Shown here: piece by piece, positions 45,583 to 56,647 of the stretch
Layout of the letters: every line of letters begins with the position of its first letter
How positions within the stretch are numbered: position 1 is the first letter of the stretch
From: Orobanche coerulescens
Lineage: Eukaryota; Streptophyta; Magnoliopsida; Lamiales; Orobanchaceae
Length of the DNA: 64,000 bases
Reading direction: 5' to 3'
NCBI GenBank assembly: GCA_033398695.1
Contig: JAWKAU010000219.1
Coordinates: forward strand, 1-64,000
Translations under genes and position numbers: made by a program
Notes under the pieces: model-generated
The model's database searches: none
What the model was told of the DNA's origin: nothing
Seen by the model: only the letters and a program-made list of their open reading frames with translations

Positions 45583-46542
45583 TGATACGAATTAACGTAT
45601 GATATGTACGTAAATTCGCCGGAAAATGCAGCGGTTATATTTATTACCTTACAACACTCGTTTTTGTGTAACACTCTTAATATTCAACCGAAAGTAGGGC
45701 AATTCGGCTTTGCGAAAAACACGAATAAAATGAAAGTAGATTATCAAACTAGACCTATAGTTTGATAAGACAATCTATCCTCAAGACCTATTGAGAATTG
45801 ATTAAATTACAACTCAAAACGCGTCGAATTATAATCGAAGTTTTCAGAAAATCATTCAACTAGAATACCTAACATGTATTTCGATTTTGCAATCTTCAAG
45901 ATGGTTTATTCAAGGTTGAGGATGAGGCTATTATATAGCCTTTACAACTTACTAATGAGTTCAAACAAGATCACCAAAATCTAGCTAAAATACAAGCAAG
46001 TAATAAACTAAGCTATCAAGACTTTTGACAAAGATAGAAAAATGACACAAGTTTGGCTCCTTCCTTAGCATTTCGCCGTGGGGTTCTTGAAGTAGTGGAC
46101 AAGATATTTCTCATGTGATATCTTCTTGCAAGTCTTTGATAAGGATAGAAAATGAGATCAATCATCTTGGTGTCTTCTTCCTCCTTGATTTCGCCGATTT
46201 GGAAGATGGTGACATGAACTAAATCTTCAACAATCTTGATATGGTGGACTTTGAACAAAAATACAACAAACTTTGAAAGTAGTGGGGACAAAGATCCTTC
46301 ATGGATCCTTCAAAGAATCGGCCAAATCTTCCCCTAACATGGCCGATTTTGTATGCATGAACATGCATACGTATGCATGTTTTGATACGTCTAAGTTATC
46401 CGGTTCCGATGATAAAGATCGTTCCAATTTACGCGGATGTTTTATCACCAAATTACGTAGGTGCATGTGCATGCAACTTTGTATCGTAACATACGTCGAT
46501 TATAAATTCGTTTGCTTCGTTTGGAGATGCCGTGTCGCATCA
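45583..46542 (-). repeat. M 3' LTR (also 5' LTR of M')
   Basis: Minus-strand TGATGCGACACGG...TTCGTATCA, an imperfect terminal repeat. TATA region GGCTAT-TAT-ATAGCC at 45926-45940, an inverted repeat around the TATA. Compared with 50773-51737, CGGCCG motifs are shortened to CGCCG at ~46070 and ~46190. Confidence 0.9.
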
Positions 46543-47820
46543 TCCCTCCCCTTTGAAAGGAATTGACCTCAATTCGGTGATTCCCTCGTCGTCAAGGTAA
46601 GAAGATAGCTCGCCCACGTTAAAAGTGGCGTGCACCCCATAGTCGCCCGGAAGTTCTACTTTATACGCGTTGTCGTTCACTTTTCCCACGATTTTGTAAG
46701 GTCCCTCGGCCCTCGGCATTAGTTTGTTCTTGCGTTTGCTCGGAAATCTCTCTTTTCTTAAGTGTACCCAAACCAAGTCGCCTACTTGAATAGTCTCGGT
46801 TTTACGTGATTGTTGGATTTCCGTTTGTATTCATCATTCACCTCTTTGATTCGATCATGTATTTGTCCGTGCAATTTGATCATCGACTTAAGTTTCGACT
46901 CCGCATCTTTGTGTACCAACTCGTCTTCGGCAATGGAATCAAGTCTAAGGGTATATAAGGATTTAACCCGTAAACGATTTGAAAGGAGAATGTGCCGTAG
47001 CATGTGTAGGGGATCGGTTATAGGCAAATTCCGCATGAGCAAGCTTCACGTCCCAATCCTTTTGCGTTTTATTCACAAGTCCTCGCAACAACGTTCCTAA
47101 TGTTCGATTTGTGACCTCGGTTTGACCATCGGTTTGCGGATGGTGCGAAGTGCTAAATAAGAGCTTCGTTCCCACTTTCCTCCATAAAGTATTCCAAAAA
47201 TAGCTAAGGAATTTGAATCCCGATCCGACACAATAGTCTTCGGTACTCCATGTAAACGAACCACCTCTCGGAAGTATAAGTCGGCCACGTTGCTTGCGTC
47301 GTCGGTTTTGTGGCAAGCCACGAAATGAGCCATCTTTGAGAACCGATCAACAACCACCATAATAGCATCTTTACCTCGTTGAGTACGGGGTAAAGCGACG
47401 ATAAAGTCCATGGATACATCTTCCCACGGTCTTTCTGAACCTAGAGAGGCATATATGATCCGGTTTGAATGAACTCTTCGAGATGTGACAGTTACACATT
47501 TACTTAAAACATTGTAAACGTCTTTTAGCATTTTAGGCCAAAATAAATGTTCTTTTAGTACTTCCAACGTTTTAGCCGTGCCAAAATGTCTGCTAAACCA
47601 CCTCCGTGAGCTTCCGGACCAATAATTCCCGAACCGCACTTTGTTTTGGAACACAAAGCCTATTTCCTTTAAATAGGAAATCATCTTGTAACATGAACTC
47701 CCCGAACGGACCAGATTTGCAACGAGTAAAAATTTCTCCGAAATCCTCATCATTTTCATAGCATTCCTTCAATATTTCGAAACCAAGTAACCGAACCTCC
47801 AGAGTAGAAAGTAAGGCATA
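46540..47820 (-). pseudogene. pol: M integrase
   Basis: Minus strand: [20 protein letters not shown] (~47810), a degraded zinc finger (SRHFGTAKTLEVLKEHLFWP; the first CVTC cysteine region is shifted), [20 protein letters not shown] (~47410), IVSDRDS, then 47316-46963 with [20 protein letters not shown]. Frame 46776-46540 holds VWVHLRKERFPSKRKNKLMP and GPY (AEGPYKIVGKVNDNAYKVEL), ending at the LTR. Confidence 0.87.
46543..46554 (-). promoter_or_regulatory. M polypurine tract
   Basis: Minus-strand AAAGGGGAGGGA. One base appears lost relative to O's AAAGGTGGAGGGGA, which puts a stop right at the LTR start. Confidence 0.83.
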
Positions 47821-49190
47821 CCTCCTAGATAACGCATCCGCAACGACATTGCTTTTACCGTCTTTGTACTTGGATGAAAAGTGAAATGATTGTAGGAATT
47901 CCACCCACTTGGCATGCCTCGGACTCAGTTTATGTTGCCCTTTAATGATTCGTGATCCGAGTGTAGGATAAAATGCTTCGTCCGCAAGTAATGACTCCAA
48001 TGATCAAGGGCCCGTACGATAGCATAGAATTCTTTATCGTAAGTACAATAATTCAACCGAGCCCCGTTCAACTTCTCCGAAAAGTAAGCGATAGGTCGTT
48101 TACCTTGAATAAGAACCGCTCCAATTCCAACTCCGCTAGCGTCACACTCAACTTCGAATGGTTGAGAAAAATCGGGTAGTGTTAGAATCGGTGCTTCGCA
48201 TAACTTGGCCTTTAACTTCTCGAAAGCTCCTTGGGCAGCCCCGTTCCATACAAATGGTCCTTTTTTTAAACACTCCGTTATCGGGCTTGAGATGGTGCTG
48301 AAGTCTCGAATAAACCTCCGGTAAAAAGAAGCAAGTCCGTGAAATGATCTCACTTCCGTCACGGTCGTAGGGGTCGGCCAAGATTTAATTGCTTCGATTT
48401 TTGTTTGATCAACCGCCACTCCGTCCCGACATAGCCGAGAAAGACTATACTTTCGACTAGGAACGAACACTTCTCTTTTTTTCCATACAATTTTCGGTCC
48501 CTCAAGGTTTCAAAGATTAGCCTTAAGTGCCCGAAATGTTCTTGTAGTGACTGACTATAGATTAGAATGTCATCCAAATACACAACCACGAACTTCCCGA
48601 AATGGTTTAAGTACCTCGTTCATCAACCTCATGAAGGTACTAGGCGCATTTGTAAGACCGAAAGGCATAACGGTCCACTCATATAATCCATTTTTCGTTT
48701 TGAAGGCCGTCTTCCACTCGTCACCTTCTCGCATTCGGATTTGATGATATCCGCTCGTAAATCAACTTTGGAAAAGATCACCGAACCATGTAGTTCGTCT
48801 AACATATCATCAAGTCTCGGATAGGGAACCGATACTTGACGGTGATATTGTTCACGGCCCGACTATCCACACACATCCGCCAAGAACCATCTTTCTTAGG
48901 GACAAGTAAGACCGAACCGCACACGGACTCAAACTCTCCGGACATATCCGCGGTCCAAAAGCTCTTCGACTTGTCGTTGTAACTCCTTCGTCTCCTCGGG
49001 ATTACATCTATATGCGGCTTTATTAGGAAGTGGTGCTCGGTATAAGATCAATTTGGTGTTCGATACCGAATAGGTGGTAAACCCGACGGTAATTCTTCGG
49101 AAAAACATCCTCAAATTCACGTAACAACACATCTAGCTCTCCGTCATTTTGTACTCCTATGTTCTCGTCCCGTGTCTCTTTAAACATCAC
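47821..49190 (-). pseudogene. pol: M RT and RNase H
   Basis: RNase H frame 48470-47925 ([40 protein letters not shown]), with a ~16-base loss at KYINGQ near 47941. RT blocks are [20 protein letters not shown] (~48589), KTAFKTKNG (~48700), FPIPRLDD (~48820), CAVP (~48920) and [20 protein letters not shown] (~49010), with several single-base losses. Confidence 0.86.
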
Positions 49191-49735
49191 CAAGTATACT
49201 CGCTCCCGTCATTAATGGCATGTTCCATTTCTCTTTCACTAGCAAGCATGGTAAGTTTGGTTTCTCCACTCGACTAGAACTCATCGAACGGATGGCTTGC
49301 GACATCGGTTTGAGTACAATCTTCTTTCCTTTGTCTTGTAATTCATATTCATTACTCCGACCTCGATGTAAAACATCTCGGTCGAACATCCACGGCCGTC
49401 CCAAAAGCACGTGGCATGCGTCCATCGGAGTACGTCACATAACACATCGTCTCCGTATGATCCCATAGTTAAGTTGACCCGCACTTGTCTCGTCACCTTC
49501 ACCTTGCTTCCATCATCGAGCCAATGTAAAGCATATGGTCTCGGTGAGCCATAGTAGTTAGCCCGAGCTTGGTGACCATCTCGTTTGATGCCACATTCGT
49601 GCAACTCCCTCCGTCTATTATCAAGCTACACCATTTTTCTCCGACTTTGCATTTGGAATGAAAAATCTGGTCTCTTTGTTCCGTGTCACTTGGAATAATT
49701 TTGGTATGTAATGCTCAAGCACTAAAGTAGTATCA
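49191..49735 (-). pseudogene. pol: M protease
   Basis: On the minus strand the active-site region (ATAATAGACGGAGGGAGTTG, IIDGGS) is near 49610. MDACHVLLGRPWMFDRDVLH and GRSNEYELQDKGKKIVLKPM are in frame 49425-49180. A one-base loss (GTGAGCC for GGTGAGCC near 49550) and others break it. Confidence 0.86.
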
Positions 49736-50697
49736 TATTCGGAGCGTCATAAGTCTCGCAATCTTCATTTTCTTCCTCGGCCTCCACGTTAAGTACGTCA
49801 CCAAGGCCTTCCTTCTCGTCCTCGACTAAAAGTTCGTCTCGGACCGCAAGAGCTTCTCTCAAAGTGACCACCCGTTTATTTGGACATGCATTTTGATAGT
49901 GACCAAAGCCTTGACATTTAAAGCATCGTACTTTAGCCAAGCTCGTTTCCTTGGAAACGTGAGGAACCTTTGGTGCCGGGGTAGGGACTTGAAAAGGTGC
50001 GGTCGTTTCGTAGTAGAACTTGAGCCGGCACTTGCATTTCCGAATTTGTATGGGAATTCGGGTTTGGTAAACTTCAACTTGTTTTGAGCTTCGATTTTTA
50101 TGCATAGTCCGCATAAAGTGTCAAAATCTCCGTATGGGTATAATTCCACCGTATTTGAAATGTTTCGGTTTAGGCCACGTAAGAAACGTGACATTCTTTG
50201 TTCTTGATTTTCTTCAAGTTCCCCATTAAGGCCAAGCCTTCAAATTCATCGATGTATTCTTCCACACTTAGTTTCCCTTGTACGAACTCCGCAATTTTTC
50301 GGTATAAGGTTAACCGGTGTGATGTCGGGACATACCTTTACGTAGTTTCTTTTAAAGAATCCCAAGAACGGATTTTCTCTTTTCCGCACGAGCTCGTTGT
50401 GCTTTCATACCTCGAACCATAAGGAAGCGCCCTTCCCTAACTTGAGAATTGCGTATTTGCAACGCTTTCTCATCGTTAAGGTGTTTGAAGTCGAACATAC
50501 GTTCAATCTTCCTCTCCCACTCCAAGTAAACTTCGGATTAGTACCTCCGACAAATTCCTAAGTTCATTAACTTTAAATTCGTCCACATGACGTGGTGAAT
50601 GTGCGTCATATACTCCTCTTCTTGCTTGAAATCGTGGTTCTTGCATGGTGTGTAGTGCTTCACGTAGTTTCTCCATGAAATCGTCGGAAAAATCCAT
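49722..50697 (-). pseudogene. gag: M gag, frameshifted
   Basis: ATG at minus 50697 (MDFSDDFMEKLREALHTMQE). Unlike M', it is broken near 50560 (CCTAAG for CCGGAAG), 50395, 50340 and 50015. The knuckle CFKCQGFGHYQNAC lies near 49910-49951. DNA otherwise is almost identical to M', and differences are chiefly missing bases. Confidence 0.87.
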
Positions 50698-50754
50698 GAT
50701 AAGGTAGTTTTGATAAGAAAATTGCCAAGAGAATTTCGCCAAGGAAGTAACCTT

Positions 50755-50768
50755 GGGCTCCGATACCA
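50755..50768 (-). promoter_or_regulatory. M primer binding site
   Basis: Minus-strand TGGTATCGGAGCCC. A CCAAGG/CCTTGG stem follows immediately. Confidence 0.87.
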
Positions 50769-50772
50769 CTTA

Positions 50773-51737
50773 TGATACGAATTAACGTATGATATGTACG
50801 TAAATTCGCCGGAAAATGCAGCGGTTATATTTATTACCTTACAACACTCGTTTTTGTGTAACACTCTTAATATTCAACCGAAAGTAGGGCAATTCGGCTT
50901 TGCGAAAACACGAATAAAATGAAAGTAGATTATCAAACTAGACCTATAGTTTGATAAGACAATCTCTCCTCAAGACCTATTGAGAATTGATTAAATTACA
51001 ACTCGAAAACGCGTCGAATTATAATCGAAGTGTGCTGAAAATCATTCAACTTGAATACATAACATGTATTTCGTTTTTGCAAGCTTCAAGATGGTTTATT
51101 CAAGGTTGAGGATGAGGCTATTATATAGCCTTTACAACTTACTAATGAGTTCAAACAAGATCACCAAAATCTAGCTAAAATACAAGCAAGTAATAAACTA
51201 AGCTATCAAGACTTTTGACAAAGATAGAAAAATGACACAAGTTTGGCTCCTTCCTTAGCATTTCGGCCGTGGGGTTCTTGAAGTAGTGGACAAGATATTT
51301 CTCATGTGATATCTTCTTGCAAGTCTTTGATAAGGATAGAAAATGAGATCAATCATCTTGGTGTCTTCTTCCTCCTTGATTTCGGCCGATTTGGAAGATG
51401 GTGACATGAACTAAATCTTCAACAATCTTGATATGGTGGACTTTGAACAAAAATACAACAAACTTTGAAAGTAGTGGGGACAAAGATCCTTCATGGATCC
51501 TTCAAAGAATCGGCCGAAATCTTCCCCCTAACATGGCCGATTTTGTATGCATGAACATGCATACGTATGCATGTTTTGATACGTCTAAGTTATCCTTGCC
51601 CGATGATTAAGATCGTTCCAATTTCCGCGGATGTTTTCTCACCAAAGTACGTAGGTGCATGTGCATGCAACTTGGTATCGTCACCTACGTCGATTCTTAC
51701 TTCGTTTGCTTCGTTTGGAGATGCCGTAATCGCATCA
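50773..51737 (-). repeat. M 5' LTR
   Basis: 965 bp, minus-strand start TGATGCGATTACGG. The first ~150 bases encode a tail (NEANEVRIDVGDDTKLHAHA-PTYFGEKTSAEIG). By chance it is in frame with the broken J protease frame. TATA inverted repeat 51116-51130. Confidence 0.9.
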
Positions 51738-52417
51738 TTTCGGACCTCCTTGATCATCATCAAATAAACACGTTCGCCATCGTCAATGGCGTGTTCGACT
51801 TCTTTCTCGTTTGCAAACATCGTAAGTTTCGGTCCTTCGACTTTTTTCGAACTCATCGTCCGGATAGCTTGAGGTGACATAGGTTTAAGAACAATTTTTT
51901 TACCTTTGTCACGTAGCTCATACTCATTACTCCTCCCTCGATGTAGTACGTCCCGATCAAATAACCAAGGTCTTCCTAATAACACGTGACATGCGTCCAT
52001 CGGTAGTACATCGCATGTAATGTCATCGCCATACGAACCCATGGTGAGTCCGACCTTCACTTGTCTTGATACCTTCACTTTGTTCCCATCATCGAGCCAA
52101 TGGAGTGCATACGGCTTAGGATGGGCCGTGGTGATCAAGCCGAGTTTTGAGACCATCTCGCTCGATGCCACGTTCGTACAACTTCCACCGTCAATGATCA
52201 AGCTACACCATTTCTCTCCGACACGACACTTCGTGTGAAAGATTTGGTCTCGTTGTTCTTCGTCACTGGCCGCCGTTTGCAACATGCGAAGGACAAGGTT
52301 CGTGTCATAGTTCGGGGCATCGTATGCCTCGCATTCTTCTTCTTCGTCAGCTTCTAAGTTAAAAACGTCTCCAACTCTTTCTTCTTCGGCTAATAATTCC
52401 TCTCGGGCGGCTAGGGC
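51738..52417 (-). pseudogene. pol: J protease and gag end, cut by M
   Basis: Minus-strand frame from 52285: FHTKCRVGEKWCSLIIDGGS (~52195), YALHWLDDGNKVKVSRQVKV, CHVLLGRPWLFDRDVLHRGR, KKVEGPKLTMFANEKEVEHA, MMIKEVRN, then M's LTR. A loss near 52268 separates it from the acidic Gag end. Confidence 0.88.
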
Positions 52418-53270
52418 TTATCGTAACGTTACAATCCTCCGATTTGGACAAGCACTTTGATAATGTCCAAATCCTTGACATTTGAAACATCGGACTTTAG
52501 ATAGGCTCGTCTCTTTTGGTGTGGTAGGGGTTTTTGGAATGGTAGTAACGGACTGGCTTGTGGTGACAGGTTTTGGAAACGAGTTAGAACTCGCGCCAAA
52601 GTTGGTATTTCCGTATTTAGGTGGGAATTCGGGTTTAGAGAGTTTGGTTTTGTTTTGATTTTCCAACTTTATGCAAAGTCCGCATAAAGTATCGAAGTCA
52701 GAATAGGGGTAGAGTTCCACGGAATTAGCAATATTTTTGTTCAAACCTCGTAGGAAACGGGACATGCGCAATTCTTCGCTTTCTTCAAGTTCTCCCATCA
52801 AGGATAAGTTTTCAAACTCCTCGATGTACTCCTCGACACTTAGCTTTCCTTGCGTGAGGTCAGAAGATTTTCTGAGACTTAGCTTGTGTGTAGCGGGACA
52901 TATCTTTTCGTAGTTTCCTTTTTAGGGAATCCCACGAACGTATCTTCTCTTTTCCTGCACGACTTCTTTGAGTCTTCATTCGCTCAAACCAAAGGGAAGC
53001 TCCCTTTCCAAGTTTGAGAATCGCGTACTTGCAACGTACCTCGTCATTGAGCTCCTTGAACTCAAACATTCGTTCAATTTTTCTTTCCCACTCCAAATAA
53101 ACCTCAGGATCGGTGCCGCCTACGAACTCCGGAAGTTCGCTGGTCTTGTATTCATCCGCATGTCGTGGTGCATGCATGGTGTCATGTCCTCGTCGTGCAT
53201 GGATTCTGGGCTCCGGCAAGCCACGAAGAACGTCACGTAGTTGTGCTACTTCTTCATCGGTGAATGCCAT
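52418..53270 (-). pseudogene. gag: J gag
   Basis: ATG at minus 53270 (MAFTDEEVAQLRDVLRGLPE), open to about 52860 (LRKDMSRYTQAK..., one base lost in LRKRYVP). It then continues 52801-52418 with MSRFLRGLNKNIANSVELYP and the knuckle near 52446-52487, ending at a stop (CTTATCG on the plus strand) in TLREA. Confidence 0.88.
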
Positions 53271-53303
53271 TTTCTTCAGTGATGTCGAGAACTGTGAGAC
53301 AAG

Positions 53304-53317
53304 TGTCTCCGATACCA
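53304..53317 (-). promoter_or_regulatory. J primer binding site
   Basis: Minus-strand TGGTATCGGAGACA. Confidence 0.87.
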
Positions 53318-53321
53318 CTTA

Positions 53322-54219
53322 TGATACGAATTACGCAAGTAATACGTATAAAACACAACGGAAGATTAATACGAAACAAAGTATCACTTGAATTTTTGCT
53401 AAGGGTGGCCGAAAGTTGATGGTGTTCGGCCGTGAGGTAGTGTGATGTACGGAGTTTGGTGTGTTTTTATCGAACTAGACCTATAACTCGATAAAAGGGT
53501 AATCTCTTCCCAAGACCTTTTGAGAATTGATCAAAGTTAAAATCTCGAAACTCGTCGAAACAATAACTAAGGTTTGTCGAACTCGTTCAACGTATATTTC
53601 AAAGGAAATACAAAGTTTATTATGATTCTCGATGATTTACAAGTACAACGAACACTACTATATATAGTAGTTTACAACCGAAAGAAAATACAACAAAACG
53701 AAAAAACGAACTTCCTAGCAACATCATTTCGGCCGAAAATCCAAGGATTGAGATATCAAATCTCTTGGTGTTATTAGGTGAAAGAGACATGAAGTTTATT
53801 TTGGTCTTTGATGGTGACATGAAGTAGAACAAAACACCATCTTTCCCATGCATGCATTTCGGCCGATAAGTGATATTTGGTGTAGATTTGTGATAGTGAC
53901 ATGATGAAGAAAGTCTTCACTCCATCCATATGCATTTCGGCCGTTTGTGACTTTGTTTTGTAAGGAGGGAATCACATCTTTATTTTGTAAAGATATGAAG
54001 ACAAAGTGTCCCTTTCAAGCATAAATTCGGCCGATCTTCATGCTTTCGGGTCGATCCGTCGTCGAATTCTACGTTATTCCGATTCCGATTAACAACGTAA
54101 CTCCAAGTCGCGTATTCTTTTCTCCCAAATATAATGATGCATGGCCATGCGAATTTGCATCATCCTGGATGTCGATTTTTATCGGAGTTTCTTCGACTGG
54201 AATATTAGATATCGTATCA
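53322..54219 (-). repeat. J 5' LTR
   Basis: 898 bp. Palindromic TATA 53654-53671. Ends next to AAAGC. Confidence 0.94.
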
Positions 54220-54224
54220 AAAGC

Positions 54225-54900
54225 CTACGAACAAATGGCTACCAAAGCTACAAAGCCTAGAAAGATACAAACAAAAAGGAACTACCAAGCTATCCTCCAA
54301 ATACGACGAAGAGCCACAGTAGATAGAGAATGAGCTGGCCATCTATGAGAGATAATATCACGAACAAGACCTATCCCCTGGAAAGTAACAGAATGAGGAT
54401 CTCGAAGGCTCTGGCCAAACCTCCTCTTGTTCCTCTCCTGCCAAATCAAATAGACCAACGCAGCAAGAAGAATACGGTAAGCCACGTTGACCACGTGCTT
54501 ACCTCTCCACCTCCTAGCAGCCCACAATACCCCGGAGCTCCACACAGAGTGAGGCCAACGAAAGCGGACGGCCCTCCTAGCAATAGAAATACACCTCCTA
54601 GAATAAGGGCACTGAAAGAATAGGTGGGAGTGCGTCTCTACCGCCATACCACAAAGGACACAAATCCCATCAATATGCTGAAGCCAAGGCTTATCCATAG
54701 TCGATAACCGCTCCTGAATAGCCAGCCAGAGGATGAAAGAGTGTCTCGGGATCTTTCCCGGTCCGTGCAAGAGCGGAGCCCAAGGAACAGGGGGCGAATA
54801 ACCTCTGAGGAACCGAAGAGCAGAAGAGGATGAAAAAATTCCCGAACTAAGCGGTCTCCATAAAACGCGGTCCTGACCCCCATTAATAGGTGGCAAAGCA
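54225..54900 (-). pseudogene. LINE (non-LTR) ORF2 C-terminus, 5'-truncated
   Basis: A minus-strand frame (54896-54282) encodes a zinc-binding RT-associated domain of plant LINEs (zf-RVT type): DRVLWRPLSSGIFSSSSALR, PRHSFILWLAIQERLSTMDK, then C-VLC-(8)-H-S-H-LFFQC as CVLCGMAVETHSHLFFQC. It ends LVYLIWQERNKRRFG...VRDIISHRW. The upstream RT is missing (5' truncation, usual for LINEs). The 3' untranslated part and poly-A lie across J at 39720-39836. The LINE sits in K's 5' LTR. Recognition is from the motif pattern. Confidence 0.82.
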
Positions 54901-55789
54901 GATTGGAGTTACGTTGTTAATCGGAATCGGAGTAACGTAAAACTCGACGACGGAATCGGTCCGAAAGCATGAAATTCGGCCATATCATGCTTGAAAGGGA
55001 CTCATGATTTGTCAAGATGCATGAAGATATTTTCTCTTCCCCACCATAATAAAAATCGGCCCTAGCATAAAGATTTGATGAAGACTTTCATCAAATATCT
55101 CCTTCATGTCACTTTCCTTCATGTCATGATCACCATAGTAATTCCAAAATACTTGATACCATATCACCACATAAATCCTCACAATCTCTCCACAAAATCG
55201 GCCATATTATACCTTGAGAAAGACTTTCATCAAGTCACCATCACCTTAGACCTTCAACCAGTCACCATCACCTAATAAAACCAAGATTCACCATATTTTC
55301 TCCTTCCCCACAAAATCGATCCAAAGCATGAGATTTGAGGAAGATTTTCATCAAGTATTTCGGCCGATTGGTGTGTTGCTAGGAAGCTTCGTTTTCTCGT
55401 TTTGTTGTATTTTCTTACGGTTGGAGACTACTATATATAGTAGTGCTCGTTGTATTGTAAAGTATCTTGGAAAGTAATAAACCTTGTATTTCTTTGAAAT
55501 ATACGTTGAACGAGTTCAACAAACTTTAGTTATTGTTTCGACGCGTCTCGAGATTTTAACTTGATCAATTCTCAATAGGTCTTGAGGAGAGATTACTTTT
55601 ATCGAGTTATAGGTCTAGTTCGATAAAACACATCCAAATCCGTATACACTACTACCTCACGGCCGAACTCCATTAAAATTCGGCCACCCTTAGTAAATTT
55701 CAAGTGATACTTTGATACTTGTCCAAACGTAATAACCTTCCGTTGTATTTCATACGCATTACGTATACTTACATACGTAATTCGTATCA
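54901..55789 (+). repeat. K 5' LTR, second part
   Basis: Resumes at GATTGGAGTTACGTTG and ends ACATACGTAATTCGTATCA. Palindromic TATA 55427-55444. About 19 bases expected between the two parts (GGGAGAAAA...CGCG in C) are absent. Confidence 0.88.
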
Positions 55790-55793
55790 TAAG

Positions 55794-55823
55794 TGGTATC
55801 GGAGCCCAAGGTCATCTTCTTGG
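55794..55823 (+). promoter_or_regulatory. K primer binding site and stem-loop
   Basis: TGGTATCGGAGCCC followed by GCCCAAG...CTTGGGC pairing (55804 onward). Bases ~55917-56100 of the leader match L's leader closely (AGCAGTCGGAAG..., TGGAGATCAGATTCTTTGAT). Confidence 0.82.
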
Positions 55824-56111
55824 GCGATTTATTCAACGAATTTTTAGTTGAAGTATTAGTCACCTTCTTGGGTTGTTCTTCACGGTTTCTTCAAAATTTT
55901 CGCATAACATTGGCAGATTAGCGCAGTCGGAAGAAAATAAAGTTTCTCGTGGATTCGACCGTTGGATCGTCACGAAATTTTGATAAAGGTAAGCCAACTC
56001 ATTGAACTACAGTCTGAATGGTGGAGATCAGATTCTTTGATCATCTTCTTGGTTCATTCTTCACGGATTTCTTGGCAAATTTTCTGTTCGATTTCTTGAT
56101 CATTAGAAGAG

Positions 56112-56647
56112 ATGGACTTTTCCAATACCGAATTCTTGGTAAAGCTACGTGATGCTTTACATGACTTACTGGAACCTCGACGAGGAGGAGAAGGCCGGTG
56201 TTCCCCACGCCATACTAACGAGTTCGAGTTGAACGAACTTCCGAAGTTCATCGGAGGTACCGATCCCAAAATTTATTTGGAATGGGAACGTAAGATGGAT
56301 CGCTTGTTCGAGTTTAAAGGTCTTAACGATGAGGAGCGTTGCAGATATGCAATTATCAAGTTGGTTAAAGGCGCTTCAGTTTGGTTCGAATGTAAGAAGA
56401 AGCAAAGGACTCGTGCTGGGAAAAAAAAGATCCGTTCGTGGGAGTCGTTGAAAAGAAAACTTCGCAAGAGATACGTACCTTTCGGCTCGAGTTCGGCTCT
56501 CAAAATCGTAACAACATCAGCCCCCAACTCGGTTTCCAAATCTCTCGACTTGCCTAACGAGACGAGTTTGCTGGAAGTGAGTTGTTTCATTGGCCAAGGG
56601 TTCGATCATGTGCAAGATGTTTGCCCGACTCTTACTACCCGAGACGA
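56112..56647 (+). pseudogene. gag: K Gag, N-terminal part (interrupted by L)
   Basis: ATG 56112 (MDFSNTEFLVKLRDALHDLL). The core is family-like: NELPKFIGGTDPKIYLEWER, MDRLFEFKGLNDEERCRYAI, GKKKIRSWESLKRKLRKRYV. After RYVP the frame jumps to FGSSSALKIV, omitting ~130 residues present in other Gags, including LSVEEYIEEF and MSRFLRGLNKN. The knuckle is degenerate: CFIGQGFDHVQDVC keeps the first Cys, the His and the last Cys but loses the second Cys. L is inserted after GACGA (56643-56647); the frame resumes at 63667. Confidence 0.85.

Larger units (their letters stand above)
45583..51737 (-). mobile_element. Element M (subfamily III), inverted, complete structure
   Basis: 3' LTR 45583-46542, internal 46543-50772, 5' LTR 50773-51737. 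It abuts M' on the left through the shared LTR. The right flank TTTCG is J's protease sequence; the left duplicate was lost in a deletion. Confidence 0.9.
39837..54219 (-). mobile_element. CRM-like element J, inverted, inside the LINE, containing M'/M
   Basis: 3' LTR 39837-40734 and 5' LTR 53322-54219 (both 898 bp), target duplication AAAGC at 39832-39836 and 54220-54224. The internal region is split: 40735-42581 (integrase to RT connection) and 51738-53321 (protease to gag). J's own RT between those points is missing. Confidence 0.93.

Noticed and set aside
54330..54623. Plus-strand 97-codon frame over the LINE fragment
   Set aside because: The minus strand carries the recognisable zinc-binding LINE domain; this is its shadow.
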